A stretch of 5,359 nucleotides of DNA from Nitrososphaerota archaeon. Lineage in GTDB: Archaea; Thermoproteota; Nitrososphaeria; Nitrososphaerales; CADDZS01. The translations under genes and the position numbers were made by a program. The stretch covers positions 1 through 5,359 of the forward strand of contig JAPCJV010000161.1 in assembly GCA_027886785.1 (NCBI GenBank), in the 5' to 3' direction. Below, in pieces: positions 1 to 5,257 of the stretch. Position 1 is the first letter of the stretch, and each line of letters starts with the position of its first letter. Below the pieces are notes generated by a model that worked only from the letters and a program-made list of their open reading frames with translations, was not told the origin of the DNA and searched no databases.

Positions 1-171
1 CAGCACCACGATTTCGTTTCCGGTCTCGAATACTTTCTGCGCATTTTTTTGAATAGAAGCGTACAGCGCGTGGAATTCCTCTCCCCTGTGATTTATCATG
101 GGAGTAGTCATCGCGTTCGTAACTCTCTCTGAAACGTTCGTGGGGCCCGGAATCATTACGAGTTTTCTCAC
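1..171 (-). CDS. Class V aminotransferase, alanine-glyoxylate / serine-pyruvate type (N-terminal 57 codons; runs off the left edge)
   Basis: This is the start of a PLP-dependent fold-type I aminotransferase; the rest, including the PLP-binding lysine, lies outside the window. The visible residues carry the family's N-terminal signature: MIPGPTNV (residues 6-13), then PMINHRGEEF (24-33), which forms part of the substrate pocket in alanine-glyoxylate and serine-pyruvate aminotransferases, then a segment leading into the TSSGT cofactor loop (not visible). Members exchange amino groups between alanine or serine and glyoxylate or pyruvate in the cytoplasm. The start is taken as GTG at 171, because an in-frame TAA lies six codons upstream and homologues usually have a few residues before MIPGPTNV; ATG at 156 is the alternative. 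It lies 51 bases downstream of the small unknown gene, with a TATA-like box in between. The family is clear, but the exact substrate cannot be told from this fragment. Confidence 0.85.
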   Translation of the reverse strand, partial: MRKLVMIPGPTNVSERVTNAMTTPMINHRGEEFHALYASIQKNAQKVFETGNEIVVL

Positions 172-203
172 TAGGAAAGCACTCGATTGTTAGGAGAAGT
201 CAA

Positions 204-213
204 AAATTTTAGA
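204..213 (-). promoter_or_regulatory. Candidate TATA box for the aminotransferase gene
   Basis: On the minus strand this reads TCTAAAATTT, the most A/T-rich stretch in the 51-base gap before the GTG start at 171. Its centre lies about 36 bases upstream of the start, which would allow a leader of about 10 bases. No other promoter-like element is seen in the gap. This is inferred from composition and spacing only. Confidence 0.35.
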
Positions 214-222
214 ATACGCCAT

Positions 223-591
223 CTAAAGTTTGCCCAAGACGACTTGTTCCCGAACCGTGGAAGCGAAGAGCTCCACCTTTTCCAGAGGGAGCGAAGATTC
301 TGCCGTAATTATTACCAATCCTCCTTCGACTGGAATCATTACAATTTTGAAGCGATCATGGCTCACGACTGAGTACCGCACCTGACCGAAATAGAGAGAC
401 CAAGTGGCCATAGCTCCTTTGAAAAAAGTTAGATCTTTGATGAGCTGGGTTTCGCCCGGATGGCTTTCTTCTTTGTTGCGCAGCTCGCTGACGACCATCC
501 CACGCAGGTTGTCCATATAGCCAAAGTATCGGATCTGAGGGTCGAGACTAAACAGAACATCCCGCAGTATGAGAGACTCTGTCAGTTTCAA
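223..591 (-). CDS. Small conserved archaeal protein of unknown function (resembles the thaumarchaeal DUF6659 family)
   Basis: This gene encodes a 122-residue soluble protein with no signal peptide or membrane segment. The pattern LDPQIRYFGYMDN (16-28), an acidic/polar middle, YFGQVRYSVV (67-76) and FKIVMIPVEGGLVIITAESSLP (81-102) resembles a family of about 110-130 residues that I associate with Thaumarchaeota (annotated, from memory, as DUF6659). The alternating beta-strand pattern with a 'remaining self-identity' loop (GYMDNLRGMVV) is also reminiscent of Roadblock/LC7-like small domains. Neither function nor partner is known to me. The start is TTG at 591: an in-frame TAA lies three codons upstream and there is no ATG or GTG before the conserved region. 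It follows nadM on the same strand after 27 bases, and a TATA-like TTAATT about 28 bases upstream of the TTG may give it its own leaderless transcript. Coding status is well supported; the family assignment is less certain. Confidence 0.75.
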   Translation of the reverse strand: MKLTESLILRDVLFSLDPQIRYFGYMDNLRGMVVSELRNKEESHPGETQLIKDLTFFKGAMATWSLYFGQVRYSVVSHDRFKIVMIPVEGGLVIITAESSLPLEKVELFASTVREQVVLGKL

Positions 592-615
592 CGAATGTTA
601 TGAAACTGGAACTAA

Positions 616-622
616 GAATTAA
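616..622 (-). promoter_or_regulatory. Candidate TATA box for the small unknown gene, overlapping the nadM stop
   Basis: The minus strand reads TTAATTC here, centred about 28 bases before the TTG start at 591, the distance expected for a leaderless archaeal transcript. It overlaps the TAA of nadM, so the A/T content may be coincidental, and the gene may instead be read through from nadM. Confidence 0.3.
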
Positions 623-1140
623 CTATTTGCCCCATCCAGGCCACTAAACCGACCCTTGGCGATGATCGGTTCAATCAATTTTGCTACAGATTTGGGGACT
701 AGTTCTTTCCACCTCCCTCCTTCCACAATCCTTCTCCGTACTTCGGTAGCAGAAAATCGGGGGCGATCCAATAGAGGCGGCTCAATCGTTGGGACTCCCT
801 TTTCTTTGTACAATTGCAGGGTAAGTCGATCACTGGAAAAAACGACTTCATACTGTGGGACTACCTGGTCAATGTACGCTGTCCACACAGCGTGGCCCGT
901 CGCGTCGGGAATCGGAATTATCAGATATCTTGAAGGATCTATTCTGTCCGCATTCAAAGTGTTTCGAATCATGAGAATTCTCTCGCCTGCAGTGAAGGGA
1001 TTCTTGGATTCGAAGCTCTTTTGAGAACTGCCGACCACTATGTACAGATGCCTCACTTGACTTAGCGCAAATTTAACCGTGGCTAAGTGTCCTAAATGAA
1101 ACGGTTGAAATCGACCAATGAACACGCCTGTTTGTCTCAT
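619..1140 (-). CDS. nadM: Nicotinamide-nucleotide adenylyltransferase, archaeal type (NadM)
   Basis: Transfers AMP from ATP to nicotinamide mononucleotide, giving NAD+ and pyrophosphate: the last common step of NAD synthesis and salvage, in the cytoplasm. The 173-residue protein has the length and motifs of archaeal NadM. GRFQPFHLGH (9-18) is the nucleotidyltransferase HxGH signature (H15, H18); GSSQ (37-40) and NPFTAGER (47-54) follow as in euryarchaeal enzymes; FSATEVRRR (129-137) is the C-terminal ISxTxxR-type ATP-binding motif. The start chosen is ATG at 1140, since homologues begin just before the strand leading to GRFQPF and a weak purine-rich stretch (AGGGA) lies just upstream. An in-frame TTG at 1158 would add six residues and fits better as a leaderless start, so it stays possible. 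It diverges from rtcA across about 100 bases and is the first gene of a leftward cluster. Confidence 0.95.
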   Translation of the reverse strand: MRQTGVFIGRFQPFHLGHLATVKFALSQVRHLYIVVGSSQKSFESKNPFTAGERILMIRNTLNADRIDPSRYLIIPIPDATGHAVWTAYIDQVVPQYEVVFSSDRLTLQLYKEKGVPTIEPPLLDRPRFSATEVRRRIVEGGRWKELVPKSVAKLIEPIIAKGRFSGLDGANS

Positions 1141-1184
1141 GATTCCCTGCTCGATCAAGAGCTCGTACTAACGTTTGACGAGTC

Positions 1185-1194
1185 CAAAATTAGA
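1185..1194 (-). promoter_or_regulatory. Candidate TATA box for nadM
   Basis: The minus strand reads TCTAATTTTG. Its centre is about 30 bases upstream of the TTG at 1158 and about 49 upstream of the ATG at 1140. Transcription would therefore start close to 1160, giving either a leaderless TTG start or a leader of about 20 bases before the ATG. The support is composition and spacing in a divergent intergenic region. Confidence 0.35.
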
Positions 1195-1208
1195 ACCGTG
1201 CAGTTGTG

Positions 1209-1216
1209 TTAAAAAA
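1209..1216 (+). promoter_or_regulatory. Candidate TATA box for rtcA
   Basis: TTAAAAAA lies in the divergent nadM-rtcA gap, centred about 30 bases upstream of the TTG at 1243. Initiation some 26 bases downstream would fall within a few bases of that TTG, so the message would be leaderless or nearly so. This agrees with the lack of any Shine-Dalgarno sequence in front of the gene. Confidence 0.45.
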
Positions 1217-1242
1217 GCATGTTCCATCGTTCCAGAAATTAG

Positions 1243-2304
1243 TTGGAATTCGTAGAAATTGATGGGTCCCTTGGCGAGGGTGGAGGCCAGATCCTGAGAA
1301 CTTCCCTGAGCCTCGCAACTATTTTTGGAAAACCGATCAGAATATCGAAGATCCGAGCTGGCCGAAGAGAACCTGGTCTTCGGCCTCAGCACCTCCATGC
1401 AGTTTTAGTCTCTTCTAAAATTTCCGGAGGTCAAGTTCAAGGAGCGAAGGTGGGTTCAACCGAAATTGAATATGTCCCGGGCTCCCAAACGGATCCTTTT
1501 CGTGAAACCGTTGACGTGGGTACAGCTGGGAGCATAAGTTTGATTGCTCAAACGATTGTCCCAATTTCACTTTTCAAAAACATAGAGCTCGATCTTCAGG
1601 TGATAGGCGGAACCGAGGTTCCAAACAGTCCAACCGTTGATTATCTTCAACAACTCGTGGTTCCTATTTACGAAAAATTAGGTGCTAAAATTGAAATCGC
1701 CATAAAGAGACGGGGCTATTATCCGAAAGGCGGAGGTCTCGTGCAACTAAAGTGTCGCAAGATTCAGTCCCCGAATCCTCTGACCTTCCCCGAAACGGTC
1801 GAAGAAACAAATCTAGAGCTCAACGTGCTGAGTGTTTCGAGGAATCTCCCGGACTACGTCTGTCAAAGGCAAGCTATGAGCGCAAAAACTATTTTACAAG
1901 AGAATGGACTTGAAAGAATCTCAGTAAATCTAGATTCAAAAGGACAATCTCTTTCTCCCGGATCCTCCATTCTCGTTAGCTCGAGTACTGTTTCGACATT
2001 CGTTGGGTCAAGTTCTCTGGGCGATAGAGGGAAAAGAGCGGAGGTTGTTGGAGAGGAGGCGGCTCAACACTTCTTGCGAGAGATTGAAAATTTTCCGAAC
2101 GTTGATTCGAATTCGGCAGACATGCTAATTACTCTTCTTTGCTGCGTTCCGGGAAAAAGCGTTTTCAGAACTTCATTGATTTCCGAACATTTCCGGACCA
2201 ACGCGGAGGTTGCCGAGAAATTGGCTGGATGTAAGATCGACTTTCAAAAAGATCGAAACCTCTGGCGAGTAAATATCGAAGGATCACCCGAAAAGGCTAA
2301 TTAG
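1243..2304 (+). CDS. rtcA: RNA 3'-terminal phosphate cyclase (RtcA family)
   Basis: Converts RNA 3'-phosphate ends to 2',3'-cyclic phosphates using ATP, through an adenylated histidine; it acts on RNA ends in the cytoplasm, with exact substrates in archaea unsettled. The 353-residue protein shows family motifs along its length: EIDGSLGEGGGQILR (5-19), GLRPQHL (45-51), GSTE (71-74), DVGTAGS (91-97), GGTEVPNSPTVDYL (122-135), RRGYYPKGGG (156-165), GDRGKRAEVVG (260-270) and SEHFRTN (314-320). H316 in the last motif matches the adenylated histidine of bacterial and human RtcA, so this should be an active cyclase rather than an Rcl1-like inactive relative. The start is TTG at 1243: an in-frame TAG sits immediately before it, and the next motif begins four codons later. 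psmB follows 36 bases downstream on the same strand. Confidence 0.93.
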   Translation: MEFVEIDGSLGEGGGQILRTSLSLATIFGKPIRISKIRAGRREPGLRPQHLHAVLVSSKISGGQVQGAKVGSTEIEYVPGSQTDPFRETVDVGTAGSISLIAQTIVPISLFKNIELDLQVIGGTEVPNSPTVDYLQQLVVPIYEKLGAKIEIAIKRRGYYPKGGGLVQLKCRKIQSPNPLTFPETVEETNLELNVLSVSRNLPDYVCQRQAMSAKTILQENGLERISVNLDSKGQSLSPGSSILVSSSTVSTFVGSSSLGDRGKRAEVVGEEAAQHFLREIENFPNVDSNSADMLITLLCCVPGKSVFRTSLISEHFRTNAEVAEKLAGCKIDFQKDRNLWRVNIEGSPEKAN

Positions 2305-2320
2305 GCTAGACGGCGCTCGT

Positions 2321-2340
2321 CTTTTTCAGTTGTTTTTCTT
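2321..2340 (+). terminator. Two T5 tracts between rtcA and psmB: possible archaeal terminator or pyrimidine-rich leader
   Basis: T5 runs at 2322-2326 and 2333-2337 lie in the 36-base gap directly before the psmB ATG. Archaeal RNA polymerase can stop at oligo-T in the non-template strand without a hairpin, so these could end part of the rtcA transcripts. No clear TATA box sits 26 bases before the psmB ATG; an A/T-rich CTAATTAG spanning the rtcA stop is the best candidate. The tracts could equally be just the 5' leader in a rtcA-psmB message. Confidence 0.3.
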
Positions 2341-2961
2341 ATGGCATTTAATGAGGCTTTCATCCCAGGAGCTACTGTAGTCGGTGTAACGTACAAGGGT
2401 GGGCTCGTTCTCGGCGCTGAGAGAAGAGTTACGCTGGGAGGATTTATTGTAAGCAAGACTGCGAAAAAAACTTTCCAGGTAACAGACTCTGTCGGAGCTG
2501 CGTGCGCCGGAATGATCGGGGACATGCAGATTTTGATCAAAGAACTGAAGTCTTATGTAAAGTTGCGAGAGCTGGAGCTCCGAAGACCTCTACCGGCGAA
2601 CTCTGTCGCAAAACTCCTTTCTGTGATGATGTTTGAGCGAAGATTCGCGCCATTTATTACCCAGGTAATGATTGGCGGGGTAGATTCAAAGCCCTCGATA
2701 TGGATTTTAGATCCCTTGGGATCATTAATTCCCGATGATTATGCCGCCGTGGGATCTGGAGCTGAAATTGCGATAGGTCTGATAGAGAACGGTTACTCTG
2801 AAGATATGTCGGAAGAGGACGCGAAAAACCTCGCAGTTCGAGCCATTCGATCGGCGATCAAAAGAGACGTTTCCAGCGGTGATGGAGTGGATCTCTTGTT
2901 TGCATCGAAGGCCGGAATACGCGAAGACTCGACCGCCTTCGTCGTGCCTCAGTCTTCCTGA
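2341..2961 (+). CDS. psmB: Proteasome beta subunit, TACK beta-1 type, apparently without catalytic Thr1
   Basis: Forms part of the inner rings of the 20S proteasome, the cytoplasmic protease. The 206 residues align along their length with archaeal beta subunits: VGVTYKGGLVLGAERRVTLGG (14-34), an AGMIGD motif (56-61), AVGSGAE (136-142) and KRDVSSGDGVDL (174-185). Aligning on the glycine five residues into the mature Thermoplasma chain (TTTVG) puts A11 at position 1 and T12 at position 2. Thus the nucleophile is Ala, while counterparts of E17, K33, S129, D166 and S169 (Thermoplasma numbering) remain. Crenarchaeal beta-1 subunits, as I recall, also carry A-T at this place and act as structural partners of a second, catalytic beta subunit, which should be encoded elsewhere. 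The short 10-residue leader with G10-A11 would then stay uncleaved. ATG at 2341 has no Shine-Dalgarno; rtcA lies 36 bases upstream. Confidence 0.93.
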   Translation: MAFNEAFIPGATVVGVTYKGGLVLGAERRVTLGGFIVSKTAKKTFQVTDSVGAACAGMIGDMQILIKELKSYVKLRELELRRPLPANSVAKLLSVMMFERRFAPFITQVMIGGVDSKPSIWILDPLGSLIPDDYAAVGSGAEIAIGLIENGYSEDMSEEDAKNLAVRAIRSAIKRDVSSGDGVDLLFASKAGIREDSTAFVVPQSS

Positions 2962-2968
2962 ATTGAAG

Positions 2969-3001
2969 CTAGGGAAAAGATATAACGTAAGGACTCCCTA
3001 G
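2969..3001. repeat. 7-bp inverted repeat flanking the TATA box of the iron-sulfur carrier gene
   Basis: CTAGGGA at 2969-2975 and TCCCTAG at 2995-3001 are perfect inverted copies with a 19-base spacer that contains the TATA-like box. The arm centres are 26 bases apart, a spacing that suits a dimeric regulator or two sites bracketing the core promoter. The spacer is long for a strong hairpin. Chance is possible, since 7-bp arms are short. Confidence 0.35.
2979..2986 (+). promoter_or_regulatory. TATA box with purine-rich BRE for the A-type iron-sulfur carrier gene
   Basis: GATATAAC, preceded by the purine-rich GGGAAAA expected of a BRE, is the clearest archaeal core promoter in the window. Its centre lies about 37 bases before the ATG at 3020, predicting initiation near 3009-3010 and a leader of roughly 10 bases without a Shine-Dalgarno site. 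It indicates that this gene is transcribed separately from psmB. Confidence 0.6.
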
Positions 3002-3019
3002 ATTAGAAAGTTATCGAGA

Positions 3020-3418
3020 ATGTCAACACTCATTACCGGCACCTCAGAGCAGCTCATAATCACTGATTCCGCCGTCGAGAGGATAAAGTCGCTTCTTGTG
3101 AAAGAGCAGCGGCCCGAAGCTGGTTTGAGACTCTATATTTCCGGGGGAGGGTGTGCTGGTATGTCTTATGGGATGTCGATAGATGATTCTTTTTCAGCTG
3201 ACGACGCCATAGTTAGGACAAAAGGAGTCAAGGTCCTTGTGGATAAATTGAGCTTGATTTACCTACGTGGTTCCAAGATAGATTATGTGGAGAATTTGCA
3301 GACTTCGGGCTTTCAAATTGAAAATCCGAACGCAGCATCTTCTTGTGGATGCGGTTTGTCCTTCAAGGCAACTAAAGAAGCCTCTACCCAAGCTAAAACA
3401 TTAGGTCAAAATTCGTAA
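3020..3418 (+). CDS. A-type iron-sulfur cluster carrier protein (HesB/IscA/ErpA family)
   Basis: Binds and hands on Fe-S clusters (or iron) to target enzymes in the cytoplasm. The 132-residue protein has the family's three conserved cysteines: C45 in SGGGCAGMSYGM (41-52), and C109 and C111 in SSCGCG (107-112), with the usual spacing of about 64 residues between the first and the C-x-C pair. ITDSAVERI (14-22) and GLRLYISGGGC (35-45) match the start of the beta-rich core, and KVLVDKLSLIYLRGSKIDYV (71-90) the middle. About 12 residues precede the core and about 18 polar residues follow the C-x-C, slightly more than minimal IscA. No sulfurtransferase, scaffold or regulator of the Fe-S system is beside it, so it stands alone. 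A good TATA box flanked by an inverted repeat precedes it. Whether it is nearer to IscA, ErpA or SufA cannot be decided here. Confidence 0.92.
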   Translation: MSTLITGTSEQLIITDSAVERIKSLLVKEQRPEAGLRLYISGGGCAGMSYGMSIDDSFSADDAIVRTKGVKVLVDKLSLIYLRGSKIDYVENLQTSGFQIENPNAASSCGCGLSFKATKEASTQAKTLGQNS

Positions 3419-3465
3419 CCGTAGATTCTTTCGATTAAGCACTAATACGCTTCTCTTTAGCTCCT

Positions 3466-3480
3466 CTAACTAGAAGTTAG
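3466..3480 (+). repeat. Short perfect hairpin (6-bp stem, 3-nt loop) just before the epimerase start codon
   Basis: CTAACT (3466-3471) and AGTTAG (3475-3480) pair perfectly around the loop AGA, one base before the TTG at 3482, and are followed by TTT. It is A/T-rich, hence weak. It could be the tail of the upstream gene's transcript, a weak stem in the 5' end of the epimerase message, or a binding site for a small dimeric protein. Confidence 0.35.
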
Positions 3481-3481
3481 T

Positions 3482-3916
3482 TTGTGGGATGGATTAGGCC
3501 GCTTCAATCATGTCGGTATTGCCGTCAGGGATACTGACAAGGCCCTCGTTCTTTATCGCGACGTTCTTGGAGGGAAAGTTACAACTTACAAAGAAATGGG
3601 GACAACCAATGATTACTTTTTCAGCCAATTCTTTCTGGGAGGCCAGCGAATAGAGCTTATCGAGCCTTTAGGGCAGAAGGAAAGTTTCCTCACAAAATTT
3701 CTGAACAAATGGGGGGAAGGCATGCACCACTTGACCTTCCAAGTAAAAGATATCAGAAAAACCTCGGATTATTTGAAATCCAAAGGACTAAGGATCACAG
3801 ATGAGTTTTTTGAGGATCCTTTGTGGAAAACTGCTTTCATATCTCCAACAAGCACAAATGGCGTCCTTTTGCAGTTGTTCGAGACTCCCACAGGCAGCGT
3901 ATACGATCACACGTAA
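3482..3916 (+). CDS. mce: Methylmalonyl-CoA epimerase (VOC / glyoxalase-fold family)
   Basis: Interconverts (S)- and (R)-methylmalonyl-CoA, linking propionyl-CoA carboxylation to the B12-dependent mutase; in related archaea this belongs to the 3-hydroxypropionate/4-hydroxybutyrate cycle or to propionyl-CoA breakdown. The 144 residues hold two VOC half-modules: FNHVGIAVRDTDKALVLYRDVLG (8-30) with metal ligand H10; RIELIEP (56-62) with E61 near the second ligand position; GEGMHHLTFQVKDI (78-91) with H83 the likely third ligand; and NGVLLQLFE (126-134) ending in ligand E134. KFLNKWGEGMHH is typical of the epimerase against other VOC proteins. The start is TTG at 3482, four codons after an in-frame TAA, with no other start codon before the HVGIAV motif. 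No carboxylase or mutase gene is adjacent. It ends nine bases from the convergent phosphodiesterase gene. Confidence 0.87.
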   Translation: MWDGLGRFNHVGIAVRDTDKALVLYRDVLGGKVTTYKEMGTTNDYFFSQFFLGGQRIELIEPLGQKESFLTKFLNKWGEGMHHLTFQVKDIRKTSDYLKSKGLRITDEFFEDPLWKTAFISPTSTNGVLLQLFETPTGSVYDHT

Positions 3917-3925
3917 GCGAAAGTT

Positions 3926-5197
3926 TTAGGGATTAGGGGAAAGTTTCGTAACAATCAGTGGGACCTGCATCTCTTCTTCACTCAATCCGCCGTGCCGTCC
4001 AGGCACCTCGCTGTGTCTCGGGTCTATCCTTGAGTTATCTATCGCGTTGTGGAATCTAGGGAGAACGATCAAGTCGCCAATACGGTGTTTCGTCTCCGGC
4101 ATAATTTCCCCGATGCCGAAATAACCTTGATTCAACATTTCTTGGGATTCTCTGACTTCGAACAGCCCGCTGAAATTAGTATCAAAGAATTGGGCGACTT
4201 TTTTCTGATTGTCGTCTTTCACGTGCAGAATGGTCGCTCTGGAATCGCCTGTGGGCGGCAGTCGAAGCAGGGATGAAAATTCTTGATATGCTGCGATGTC
4301 CATAATTTCATCATTCTTCACATTTACAGCACCATGATCTCCTGTAACTAGAAGGACTGTCCTTTTTGCGATATTCTTGTCCAATTTTTGAAATAATTCT
4401 TGTCTTACTAAGGCAAAGATCGAGTCGAGCTCAACAGCGAACTCTTCTGAATGCGGGCCTCTCGCGTGAGCGATGGTGTCCGGCGATGGGTGATAGAGAA
4501 AGTGGAACGAATTGGCGCGGCCCTGCTCCAAATTCCTGCGCGTCCTCACCAGCATGTCCGCTACGCTGTTGTCGGGCTCGATGATCGCTCCTCGGTAAGT
4601 AATTCTGGATAGACCACTATCAACGATATATCTTGGAACATAAACGGTGGATGATAGTCCGTCAGAATTTAATCGTTCATGGATAGTAGGCCCGCTGAGA
4701 AAATCCCTCGCATCAAAGCCCAAATCAAACATTGATCGCCCACCGAGTATGGGCACAAACCGGAGCATCTGTGCTATTGTGCCGATTTCCCGAAGAAACA
4801 TAGTATACCCAATCACTCCGTGTTCCTGCGGCGTCAAGCCGGTATGAAGAGAAGACATTGCCGAAGAGGTCGTTGACGGAAATACGGAGGTTATCGGAAG
4901 TTGAAGTGCCTTGGCAAATAACAGATCAAAGGAGGGTATGCCGAAATTATTTCTGGCGTGCTCTACCAGTTTTGAGCCAAATCCGTCGAGTAATAACAGA
5001 ACTACGTTGTCGGCTGCTCTAAACTCGGAAAGTCGTTCGTCTTTGATTGATCTTTTGGAAGCCGAGCCTAAGAGAGAAGCCACGGTATCAGGAACATTGG
5101 AGATGGAATACCCATCATAGCGCGGTTTCAAAAATTTTGAGGGAATTTTTCCCTCTTTGACCGCATCTTTTCCTACATTATTAGGGCGGGCGTGCAA
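3926..5197 (-). CDS. Type I phosphodiesterase / nucleotide pyrophosphatase-like protein (alkaline phosphatase superfamily), cytoplasmic
   Basis: A two-metal phosphoester hydrolase of the PF01663 kind; substrate unknown. The 423-residue protein has the complete active site: D71 in LLLLDGFG (67-74), nucleophile T110 in FPSTTSSAMSSLHTG (106-120), D240 and H244 in YHPSPDTIAHARGP (235-248), D287-H288 in LVTGDHG (283-289), and H402 in RHGGLSEEEM (401-410). No signal peptide or membrane segment is seen, unlike secreted eukaryotic NPPs; archaeal members of this cytosolic group are usually left as 'nucleotide pyrophosphatase' or 'phosphodiesterase'. The start is TTG at 5197, the first after an in-frame TGA, with a TATA-like GATTAA 26 bases upstream. 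TTG at 5131 (L23), just before KPRYDGYSISN where similarity probably begins, is the alternative; the first 22 residues are basic and low in hydrophobics. It lies 60 bases downstream of a tRNA gene on the same strand. Confidence 0.85.
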   Translation of the reverse strand: MHARPNNVGKDAVKEGKIPSKFLKPRYDGYSISNVPDTVASLLGSASKRSIKDERLSEFRAADNVVLLLLDGFGSKLVEHARNNFGIPSFDLLFAKALQLPITSVFPSTTSSAMSSLHTGLTPQEHGVIGYTMFLREIGTIAQMLRFVPILGGRSMFDLGFDARDFLSGPTIHERLNSDGLSSTVYVPRYIVDSGLSRITYRGAIIEPDNSVADMLVRTRRNLEQGRANSFHFLYHPSPDTIAHARGPHSEEFAVELDSIFALVRQELFQKLDKNIAKRTVLLVTGDHGAVNVKNDEIMDIAAYQEFSSLLRLPPTGDSRATILHVKDDNQKKVAQFFDTNFSGLFEVRESQEMLNQGYFGIGEIMPETKHRIGDLIVLPRFHNAIDNSRIDPRHSEVPGRHGGLSEEEMQVPLIVTKLSPNP

Positions 5198-5218
5198 TTT
5201 TCTATTCTTTTTCCTATA

Positions 5219-5226
5219 GCTTAATC
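5219..5226 (-). promoter_or_regulatory. Candidate TATA box for the phosphodiesterase gene
   Basis: The minus strand reads GATTAAGC here, centred about 26 bases before the TTG at 5197, consistent with a leaderless transcript. An overlapping CTATAG at 5214-5219 is a second candidate and would start RNA nearer to 5188, inside the long form, favouring the TTG at 5131. Confidence 0.4.
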
Positions 5227-5250
5227 ATTCAGATTGCGAGATCCTTGGAG

Positions 5251-5257
5251 GAAAAAG
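5251..5257 (-). terminator. Oligo-T terminator after the tRNA gene
   Basis: On the minus strand CTTTTTC follows directly after the discriminator base of the tRNA gene. A T5 tract right behind a tRNA is a typical archaeal stop signal, and it separates the tRNA from the phosphodiesterase gene. Confidence 0.5.

Noticed and set aside
190..222. A 10-codon minus-strand ORF starting with ATG just after the stop of the small unknown gene, as a leader peptide.
   Set aside because: Nothing supports translation, the codons show no regulatory pattern such as repeated residues, and the region is better explained by a TATA-like element.
656..1024. Open reading frame of 122 codons on the plus strand.
   Set aside because: It lies wholly within nadM on the opposite strand, has no recognisable domain and is best seen as a shadow.
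1140..1242. Possible further small gene or RNA in the nadM-rtcA gap.
   Set aside because: Only about 100 bases, with stops in the reading frames and no stable fold seen; two back-to-back TATA-like elements explain it.
2101..2124. Asn290 of RtcA, where many homologues have His or Tyr (D-x-H/Y-L-A-D motif), looked like loss of the catalytic histidine.
   Set aside because: The adenylated histidine of RtcA enzymes lies further on, in the motif matching SEHFRTN; H316 (codon 2188-2190) is present, so the enzyme should be active.
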